Source: Phaffia rhodozyma
Taxonomy: Eukaryota; Basidiomycota; Tremellomycetes; Cystofilobasidiales; Mrakiaceae
Assembly (NCBI GenBank): GCA_014706385.1
Contig: JACGZH010000001.1
Span: 1,860,001 to 1,924,000, forward strand
Direction of reading: 5' to 3'
DNA: 64,000 nt
The notes below the pieces were generated by a model. It was not told where the DNA came from and searched no databases. It saw nothing but the letters and a program-made list of their open reading frames with translations. The translations under genes and the position numbers were made by a program. Shown in pieces: positions 56,480 through 64,000 of the stretch. Positions within the stretch are counted from its first letter, which is position 1. Every line of letters begins with the position of its first letter.

Positions 56480-57777
56480 ATGATCGGGAAAGCACAATCT
56501 TCTACTGCAGCCAGGAGGCTGATGACAGAGTACAAACAGCTTACTTCCTCGGGTTGGTACACGCATCTAATTCTCGCCTCCAGGAAGTTATTCTGATATT
56601 GACGATGCTATCTTCTTTGTCTTGTTGCGTACGATTGTCCCTTCCAGGCGCACCCGAAGGTCTCTTCACCGCAGGTAATACAGTAGCTCATATCAGCCTA
56701 TCCTCTATCGATGATTTTGAGCTTGATTTGCTGATCACCATGTGGCATTTCTCCTGGTCTGGCGACATCGCTCATGTGATCAGGTCCAATCACCGAGGTA
56801 TGTCTTGTGCTTGTCAAAGTTTGGATTGCCCGCTTACTGATCTAATTGTCCTTGATATCAATCTCTATCTCCTGCTCTTGACCCTACTCAGTCAAACATG
56901 TTTGAATGGGAGGCGCTTATACAAGGACCAGAGGATACGCCTTACGAGGGAGGTCTCTTTGTTGCTAGGCTTAGCTTTGTAGGCCCGCTTCATTGCTCTC
57001 CTAAACCAAGATCTCGCTAATTGTCTATATGATAGCAGAGAATGATATATTTAACTCATGAAATCGATGCATCGATTTATTGGTTGTTTCTCTTTATGTG
57101 CAAATGAAACTCTTACAAGCCACCGGACTATCCGCTGAATCCGTTCAAGATGAAGTTTGATCCTCCTATCTTACATCCAAACGGTGGGTTTCTGCACTGC
57201 TTGTACAGCATTTACTTCTTGTCCTCTGACACTCTGTCTTGTATTTCTGTCACGTTATCAGTTTATGAAAATGGAGAAGTGTGCATCTCCATCTTGCATA
57301 GTCCTGGAGAGGATCCTCACGGCTATGAGAGCAGTTCAGAGAGATGGAGTCCGATTCAGGTGTGTCTCGATCTTTTCGTAATCAATTCAAACACACACTG
57401 ATTCGCCTGCGATATAACCTCTACATAGAGCGTGGAGAAGGTTCTTCTTTCAGTCATCTCAATGCTAGCAGGTTAGACGCCTTCCTTCTATATCCAGTTG
57501 ATTATTATCTGCGGCACAAGGCGCTAATCTGAATCTGAACGTATGATCTAGAACCCAACGTCGAATCTGGAGCCAACATTGACTGCTGCAAACTTTATCG
57601 AGATAACAAGGCTGTATGTCTAGACCCTGAAATTAGATCCGTCAAGTCCCAAGATGTTGTTTCTTATCAACTGACAATGTACCACTTTCCAAATACGTAT
57701 GTACACGTGTTTTCATCCGCGCTCAGGAATACGAACGCAGGGTGCGACAAGCTGTGATGGATCAATTGGGCGTTTAA
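56480..57777 (+). CDS. UBC7: Ubiquitin-conjugating enzyme E2, Ubc7/UBE2G2 type
   Basis: E2 of ER-associated protein degradation. ATG 56480 gives MIGKAQSSTAARRLMTEYKQ, then LTSSGAPEGLFTAGPITESN, FEWEALIQGPEDTPYEGGLF, SFPPDYPLNPFKMKFDPPIL and [20 protein letters not shown], with the active-site cysteine in GEVCISIL. Just after it comes the acidic loop GEDPHGYESSSERW that marks the Ubc7/G2 class, then IQSVEKVLLSVISMLAEPN and the C-terminal helix ending VMDQLGV. At least six introns, all in phase. About 165-170 residues, normal for the family. Its stop is only about 90 bases from the stop of IBA57. Confidence 0.95.
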
Positions 57778-57865
57778 TATAAGATCATAGAAGATTCGGA
57801 CTGAGAAGAGTCGTTTGATATAATGATTTCCTTCTCTCAAGCCAGAAATCTCTGATAATCCACAT

Positions 57866-59468
57866 TCAAACGCTTCTCTTGACTTCTTGCCCTTCCTCGG
57901 GGTTCTCTACCGGCCACCAGTCCACCTTGAAAGGCTTGACGCCAAATGTATTCCCTTCGGAATCGACAACACTCATTGAGCCCTCTCCTCGCCAGACAGT
58001 CTGGACCTGCTCAAGACGAAGCAGCGCCAGACCAATACCCTGAACATTAGAGAGTAGTCGACCAGACGATCGACCTCGTGACGGTTTCGTATCCGGTGTG
58101 TCCGAGGTAGGAAGGCTGTTGAGCCGAATATCAAGTGCTGTAGGAAGAGGATGGGGGAAACTTCCTGGCAGAGGTGTTAGGTCAGAGGGAGGCCTGAATA
58201 AGGGGGGTCGCAAGGTTTTGATTGGGAGTCAGCTTTTTCTCTCATAGGGCCCACCAGACACGAAAGAAGTCCGAGAAATATGGCTTGAGAACAGTCAACC
58301 TCGTACGATTTGTCTAAAGGGAACAGCTGTACAGGCATGATTCTCTTTCGAATTACACCGGTATGGTACGTTCGGACAGTCAGCTCTTGTCCAACATAAC
58401 ATCCTTTTCTGAAGTCCACTACGGTTTTGAAAAGAAAATAGAAAAAGAAGGAAAAAGGACAACAGATGTTCAGATTTCAACCATGATAATAGACTAAACG
58501 AGATGAGTCTCGCAAAGACTTGTAACGAACCTCCTCCCATAAAATCTAGGCATGATTCCGAAGGTAATGATGACATGGGAACGAGATCATCGACTCCTTC
58601 TGGAACACCTCTCATGATTCTATGAAGGGTATACGCATCTGTTGCTTGACAACTCGACCCCGTCTCAGCCAAAGAGGCTGTATGGTGCCACATGAGAAAA
58701 ATTAATCATTTGAAGGTTGTGAAATCAGACTGATGAAAAGTTCGTCGATGAGCAAAGGACTCACGGGTTTTTCCTTTCTTAACTAAACCTCTCCAACCCA
58801 TTCCTGGGGCTCTTAAGTCCCATCCACCCGTCTCATTCTCGCTAGGATCACTCAATCGTTCCGGCTCAGTCTCCCAGTTCAACGCCGCGCTAGCTCCGTT
58901 TCCCCATTTCCAAGCTCTCTGACCTCCTTTGGCTCGCTCCAGAGCATCTTGGTGGCCCCAAGCTGCCCAGACATCCCACTCTGAACTAACATCTTTCAGG
59001 CCCACTTTCGAACGAAGAACAAACTTCTTGATAGACTCTAGAAATGATGTGGGTGATCGAACGTCGTACTCGATCAAGAAAGCATTCGAGGTAGGACACA
59101 GGTGGATGAATGTATCATGAAGTATCCTGCCCTATTCATCAAGAAAAGCCATGATGTGTGATTAGTAAGAGAATCAGAAGAAAAACGAAACAGCATGGAA
59201 GACTTACCTGAGCATGCAGGAAGCTTCCATAGAATGACCGGCTTCCCTCGATCGTTTCGGGAATCTTAACGGCCGCCAATCCATTCAGAAACTTGGTAGC
59301 GTCCTTGCCTGCAACTCGGATGACGGCCCGATGGGGAACGGGTGCGGAGTACGGAAAGGCTGGTGTGGGCGGAGAAGGAGTATACGATGTATAGGAAGAT
59401 GCAGAGAACTTGCGAGTAGCAGGCCGCAAAGAAGCACAATCAAAGCAGCGCAATCGTTTGAGAGCCAT
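57866..59468 (-). CDS. IBA57: Mitochondrial iron-sulfur cluster assembly protein Iba57 (Caf17)
   Basis: Folate-binding-fold protein needed for mitochondrial [4Fe-4S] cluster assembly (aconitase, lipoate synthase). ATG 59468 ([20 protein letters not shown]) starts a basic mitochondrial presequence. Family blocks are [89 protein letters not shown] and [20 protein letters not shown]. The signature [17 protein letters not shown] follows, with the conserved cysteine, then a C-terminal beta domain ([20 protein letters not shown]) ending GQEVKRSV at 57866. About six exons. Functionally it belongs with the other respiratory genes here, but no joint regulation is visible. Confidence 0.93.
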
Positions 59469-59807
59469 TGGAGATAAGTCGAGAGAAGGATCTGAATAGC
59501 GGCGTTGTTAATAACAGAATTAATTACTGCCTACGGGTGTCTTCGTTGAGCTCCGGCTAACGATTTACATGCAACTATATACGCACGAGACTTTGCCCAG
59601 AATACAATGCTGAATGTATTCGATGTAGATGGCTGAAAGAAGAGATGTCAAGGATGAGTGCCTGCTGATGTGCTTCGAGTGATGATGAAGGTAGTAGGAG
59701 TCGTTTTATGTAACTGAAGTTAGCCAGTTAAAATCCCCACTTGTTTCAAAACGGTCATCATCTCATTCGACTCTTTAACCATCACCCCCATCTAACATTC
59801 GCTCCTC
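59469..59807. promoter_or_regulatory. Divergent promoter IBA57 / PHS1
   Basis: About 340 bases between start codons. A pyrimidine-rich, CA-containing stretch precedes the PHS1 ATG. No motif is recognised with confidence. Confidence 0.35.
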
Positions 59808-61195
59808 ATGGCTCGCATCATCGAGAAGGACAGTGTGAAAGATACTGCTGATAGGAGAAAACAGACAGCTGGATCCAACAAAGGTTAGTTCTTGTTATCC
59901 TTTGGCCGTTCATTGACTTGTATTGTCGATACCACCCGAAGCTGATGTCCTTTTGGATGGTCCCTTTCATCTTATTATCTGCCTTCTCGTCGACCATGGC
60001 TTTAGCTCGAGCTCAATCTCCTATCGTCAAGTACTATCTCGTTGCCTATAACCTTGCGTCCGCTGCAGCTTGGCTCTCCATCCTTGTCCTCATCGTTCAA
60101 CATGTATCTTCTACTGAGATCCATCATCCTTCTCAGTCGACCTCCCCGGTTACGACTGCCCTATCCAAGCTTCGTGCCTATTTGTCGCTTGCCTCGGCTC
60201 AGACAAGCGCTTCCAAGACACAGCGATCTGCCGAGATAGTCAAGAGTCGACTACAGGGGTCTTATGCGTCCATCGGAACACTTACTGCAGTTGTGCAGAC
60301 CTGTGCAGTCCTCGAGGTCGTTCATTCGGCCTTGGGCTGGGTAAGGAGCCCTGTTGGGACGACGATCAGTCAGGTGGCGAGCAGGCTTTGGAGTGTCTGG
60401 GCTGTTGTTGAGCAATTTGAGTCTGTAAGTGTCCTTCCTCATTTCTTTGATGTCTGCCACTGTCAGATTGTATGGTTTGAACCCCTTTCTCGACGTCTGT
60501 TTGTCTGACTCACTCTTTACTATCACTCTGTCTGACGAAGGCTCGGACGTCGTCCGTGTACACTACAATGGTATTTGCCTGGTCGTGCGCTGAGATCGTC
60601 CGATATCTGTTCTACGCTTTCTCTCTTCTCGGTATTGAATCGTACCCCCTCCTCTGGCTACGGTTAGTGACTTTTATTTAATCGCATCAATTGCCTATAT
60701 GCGCTCATCTTTCATTTTCACTTTCGCGTTTTGCAGATACACTTTGTTCTATGTTCTTTATCCCCTCGGCGCTGGATCTGAGTTCTACTTGGCTTACTCG
60801 GTGCTGCCTCCTGCTGTCAACTTGCCTATCGTTGGACCTCACGTGCGACAGGTGTTCAAAACCCTTGGTTTGGGTCAGGCTGCTTCTTCTGTTGGATTTT
60901 GGGCTACGAAGATGGGCGGTCAAGGCTGGGATATGATGGATCTCGTTCGAGGTGGATTGCTTTTAGTCTGGCCTCCTTGTGAGTTTTCAGCTTCCATCAA
61001 CTTTCTTCTGTTCTGTTCTGTTCTGTTCTGTTCTGCTCTGTTCTGACCTGGTTCACTCTCTACTGTATCGAAACCTTGACTCTTTCGTGTGATCTCAATC
61101 AGCTCTCTACGCTCTCTACACATACATGATCTCCCAGCGAAAGAAGGCTCTGGGTACTGGTAAGAAGATTGGGGAAGGGAAGAAGCGAGTATAAG
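59808..61195 (+). CDS. PHS1: Very-long-chain 3-hydroxyacyl-CoA dehydratase
   Basis: ER-membrane enzyme for the third step of very-long-chain fatty acid elongation. ATG 59808 (MARIIEKDSVKDTADRRK) leads, across an intron ending at the acceptor near 60005, into SPIVKYYLVAYNLASAAAWL, the first membrane helix. Later blocks are GTLTAVVQTCAVLEVVHSAL with GWVRSP, SRLWSVWAVVEQF, VFAWSCAEIVRYLFYAFSLL and YPLLWLRYTLFYVLYPLGAG followed by SEFYLAYSVLP. The last contains the catalytic Tyr (RYTLFY) and Glu (GSEFYL). A charged insert lies between helices 1 and 2. The C-terminus is lysine-rich (KKIGEGKKRV), resembling an ER-retrieval signal. A TTCTG pentanucleotide repeat lies in the last intron. Confidence 0.93.
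61006..61045 (+). repeat. PHS1: TTCTG pentanucleotide microsatellite in PHS1 intron
   Basis: Eight pentamers, seven TTCTG and one variant (CTCTG), in the last intron of PHS1. Confidence 0.85.
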
Positions 61196-61593
61196 CTCAG
61201 GACATTACGCTCAAGCTATAGACCTGAAGGAGAGCCGTAGATGAGGCATTTCTATTGACATAATTTGATATCACGACTATGACCCTTCTGTTCTCTTTAC
61301 ACCATATAAAATAAACTACCCTCGTATCGATTACAGGAGTTTTGTCTGATTGAATAGGACTTGACTGAGAAGGCTAGAGAGTTTACTTAGGACGCATATG
61401 TGTGTGGAGAGCACTCTCGTGAACATAATCTCGCAACCTTAAAAATCCTCTGTCTAAAACCAAACGGCTCCGACGGGAACCTATGGATCGAGAGGTTAAC
61501 TTTTTAGAGTCTCCACCGTTGCTTGTTGACCGACAAGCAGTCTGTTTGACGTATCATTCGGTAAGATGCGTCGTCCAAAACTACAGGTTGAAT
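61196..61593. other. Convergent 3' intergenic region PHS1 / HAUS1-like gene
   Basis: About 400 bases. AT-rich near 61255-61330, then mixed sequence. No tRNA or other RNA gene was recognised. Confidence 0.4.
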
Positions 61594-62924
61594 TTAGATC
61601 CTGAGCTTTCGAGTCTGAGCTTTCATTTCGTCCCGAAGACTTTCTAGCTTGGCCTGTCACATCACAAATTGACGGTTAAAGAAGAGATTGAGTATGTAGT
61701 GTGATGTGGTAAAGGAAGGACAGGAAATATGTATTTGGCCGAACGGGACGCACTAATTCGCGTCGTCCTTCTTCAACCTGTAAAGCAGCTAGATCGAGGT
61801 CCTGTAGCCATCAAAATCCAACGGTATATCATGAAGAAAAGGTTAGCCACACGTGCAGATCTCGTATGACAAAGATAGGCTAGACAAAGAGAAGCGCACG
61901 GCGGGCAAGTCTTTGAACTTTGCCAAGTTTTCCCTTAAAGCAAGTTTGTCGGCCCTCACACTTTCCAGAGTTTGTGTTAGGGTTAAGAGATTGGATATAC
62001 TAAGAGAAGAGTCGGATTGTGTTCTAAAAAGCAATTTATCCTGTTTGAAGAGGAGGCAGAAACAAACTCGTTCAAAAAGAATCTTTATTTTGGAGTGAAA
62101 GGTATGCAGGGATAAGTAAGAGAAGGAGAGAACTGAAAAACTGACTTTCTCCTCTTCATATTGCTTGCATTTTAAGTCTATCATAGCAGCCTCCTGAGAG
62201 GCACTTGTTGATGGTGTGGCTGAATGCGTCGAAGCAAGGTATTGATCGAGGCTAGAGTTTCAAAGCACATGTGTGTGTAAGGGTAGTTGATGACATGAAC
62301 TCAATTTTCGCAAAAACTAGGACAGGTGCTTGATAACACTTACTGTACCAACGACTGTTTAAGTGCTGTTAAACTCTTACCTTCCTTCTGTGAGATGGAC
62401 TGAGCTTTTTGAGCGCAAAGGAGCGCTTCATTCAGAGACTCTCCTTGCTGAACCAAATCTTGAATTCGAGAAAGAATTCTAGAGGTATGTTCGACCATGA
62501 CGCAAACTGTTAGTGTGCCTGATACGAAAAACGACGCGCTGGAGATAATAGACTTCGGACTTGCGCGCTATCTGTTATTGTAGTAGGCTGCAACGCCAGT
62601 ACGTCGCAAAGATCCGTCAAAGCCATGAGATTCACATCATCATCCAGTATGAGACTCTCAGGGAGCTTAGATTTGAAGTGTTGGTCTATCACAGAAACGT
62701 ATGGTACCATCCGGACAAGTTATACGATCAGTCCTTCATGAGGCCAATTGACAGGCGTTTAAGAGCAACATACATATCGATTGATGGCTCGCTGTCTCGT
62801 CCTGAACGGCCTGATCGAACGCAGATTGAACTATGGATAGCTGAGAAGACTTTAGTTTTCTTGTCCAAGGGCTATCAGACTCAGAGGGTGCCAAAGGAGC
62901 TAGACGAGCTTTAGGAGTAAACAT
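61594..62924 (-). CDS. Coiled-coil protein, probable augmin subunit HAUS1-like
   Basis: Rebuilt from about eight short exons starting at ATG 62924 (MFTPKARLAPLAPSESDSPW). Order: RKLKSSQLSIVQSAFDQAVQ, YQHFKSKLPESLILDDDVNL with MALTDLCDVLALQP, MVEHTSRILSRIQDLVQQGE, a coiled segment with MIDLKCKQYEEEKDKLLFRT, ISNLLTLTQTLESVRADKLA, LRENLAKFKDLPADLDLAAL, VEEGRRELAKLESLRDEMKA and QTRKLRI (TAA 61594-61596). The C-terminal pattern, a short LPxxxxLAxxxVEExxREL segment ending a coiled coil of about 240 residues, follows HAUS1, which nucleates branched microtubules with gamma-tubulin. Phases agree for all joins; the least certain uses a GTCTAT donor near 62550. Other coiled-coil spindle proteins are possible. 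Confidence 0.55.
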
Positions 62925-63104
62925 GGTTGATGGGACTCTGAAGAAGAATGACGGTTTGGGTTGAGAGTTCTGCCCGACATCTTAAGATCACGTGATCTTG
63001 CGGCCGGCTATTCGCCGTTGCCGTAAAGTCTCAAAACCCGGTCATCACCTTCTGTCTCATACACACATGCATACTTCTTGCTCAACACTACCTACATTCG
63101 ATCC
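62925..63104. promoter_or_regulatory. Divergent promoter with perfect 16-bp CACGTG palindrome
   Basis: Between the HAUS1-like start and the right-edge gene start (180 bases). AAGATCACGTGATCTT at 62984-62999 is a perfect palindrome centred on CACGTG, 61 bases from the minus-strand ATG and about 105 from the plus-strand ATG. It probably binds a bHLH factor and could serve both genes. Confidence 0.55.
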
Positions 63105-64000
63105 ATGGCAATACTATCTACTCTTCCTCACCAACTGGCAACAGCTGCCTCACAGGATCTCGTTCCTTGGGCTAAAGATATCATCCAACCGGATCATTCT
63201 CTAACTAATCTCAGTCTTCTCCGTCAGGCTATTCAGACGGCTGTCTCTCTCAGGCTCACTCTCCCTCCACCTTCACGCGGATGGTTCAATCTTTGGTCAA
63301 ACTCCTCTAATCAGAGCATGACCGAATGGGCAAGAACGCTCTGTAATATATGGTCCAGCGATATTACAGCAAGTTCAGCCTCCAAACTAGCTGCTCTGAT
63401 TGGTCTATGGGAGGGACTATGCCTTGAGCAACAGGATGCCCGGTTGAGAAGAGAGGTCGAGGTCGAGGTTTTGGTCGCAATCGAGCTTGGGTTTCAGAAG
63501 CTCAAAACCGGTATGAAGGCCCTTGGAAAGCGGAAGGCCTCTGGTATGCGTGTCTTTTTGTGTCGTGTATATAGGTACTGCGCTGCTCTTATGGCTAAAA
63601 GGATCTTCTTTGTCATCAGATCGTCTGCCTCCTGTGGTGATCCTGGCAGCATCTGTGTTACCTCAGATCGATTTGACATCTATCGCTGCCTTAGAGACGA
63701 ATGTAAGCCAGGTTCCACTCTAACTGGCTTTTTCATCACTTTTACTGACGTCAACTCCATTACTCTCTTATTATCGGAAGGATATCCTCACCACAATAAT
63801 AGATCTCTTTCCTTCTTCTCTCGATGTCGAGGACCCCCTCGAATACTTAGACCTGGTGACTCTGATCCGGATAGTCATCAGCACTTTTGAACTGTCTCTT
63901 TCAGAAAAATCGTCTGTGAACACCCGACAGATTGTTCGGCTAAGCGAACGCCTACAAGAATACGCATTATCAATATCTCCGGAGTCGCTGGTTGACTCGA
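63105..64000 (+). CDS. Unrecognised helical protein, 3' end cut by window edge
   Basis: Not recognised. ATG 63105 gives MAILSTLPHQLATAASQDLV, followed by an alpha-helical stretch rich in L and A (SLLRQAIQTAVSLRLTLPPP, SKLAALIGLWEGLCLEQQDA, EVEVLVAIELGFQKLKTGMK). Exon 1 ends near 63545 at a GTATGC donor. Later exons read TALLLWLKGSSLSSDRLPPV with VILAASVLPQIDL, and, after another intron, ILTTIIDLFPSSLDVEDPLE with YLDLVTLIRIVISTFELSLS. The frame is open to base 64000. Pattern and spacing suggest a HEAT/ARM-like helical repeat protein. No catalytic motif and no membrane helix with certainty. Confidence 0.6.

Noticed and set aside
61437..61560. Possible tRNA- or snRNA-like sequence between PHS1 and the HAUS1-like gene
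   Set aside because: No T-loop GGTTCRANYCC box, cloverleaf or known snRNA motif could be made out by eye.
1..64000. Transposons, CRISPR arrays, viral or bacterial operons
   Set aside because: No reverse transcriptase, transposase, integrase, long terminal repeat or regular spaced repeat was seen; repeats are only microsatellites.

Overview
The window is nuclear DNA from a fungus, most likely a basidiomycete yeast. Genes are closely packed and alternate between strands. Almost every gene is cut by several short introns with GTNNGT donors and CTAAC-like branch points. The protein set is typical fungal housekeeping. A Tremellomycete of the Phaffia/Cystofilobasidiales kind would fit, but that placement is inference from intron density, near-balanced base composition and fungal-type families. 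I saw no transposon, CRISPR array, tRNA, rRNA or prophage. Gene coordinates run from start codon to stop codon with introns inside; exon joins were made by eye from splice signals and family conservation.

Left part (1-16 kb): a Crz1-like three-finger C2H2 regulator running off the left edge, an unrecognised tail-anchored protein, nitronate monooxygenase and mitochondrial cardiolipin synthase (all minus), a fused PABA synthase (plus), and a small AT-hook protein (minus).

Middle (16-38 kb): CDC73 (Paf1 complex), a DUF4139 protein, ERV1, the clamp-loader subunit RFC3, APS kinase MET14, tRNA methyltransferase subunit TRM82, a CYSTM protein with a 4-nt exon, a tiny membrane protein, proteasome subunit alpha4 (PRE6) with a 9-nt exon, a coiled-coil protein, and a PAF-acetylhydrolase-type lipase.

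Right part (38-64 kb): a large DUSP-type ubiquitin hydrolase (UBP12/USP15 group), SWD3/WDR5, TMA20/MCTS1, LUC7, a class II eIF4E, SDH3, an SLC35F transporter, UBC7, IBA57, PHS1, an augmin HAUS1-like coiled-coil protein, and a partial unknown gene at the right edge.

There are no operons. Genes are arranged as divergent pairs sharing short promoters, some with CACGTG or ACGCGT motifs, and as convergent pairs whose stop codons can be under 100 bases apart. Mitochondrial functions recur (CRD1, ERV1, SDH3, IBA57), as do ubiquitin-proteasome functions (PRE6, the DUSP hydrolase, UBC7), but there is no sign that they form one pathway. I found no convincing new multi-gene system. The most notable signals are at the level of gene structure: two microexons and a GC-AG intron whose removal assembles a functional cysteine motif.
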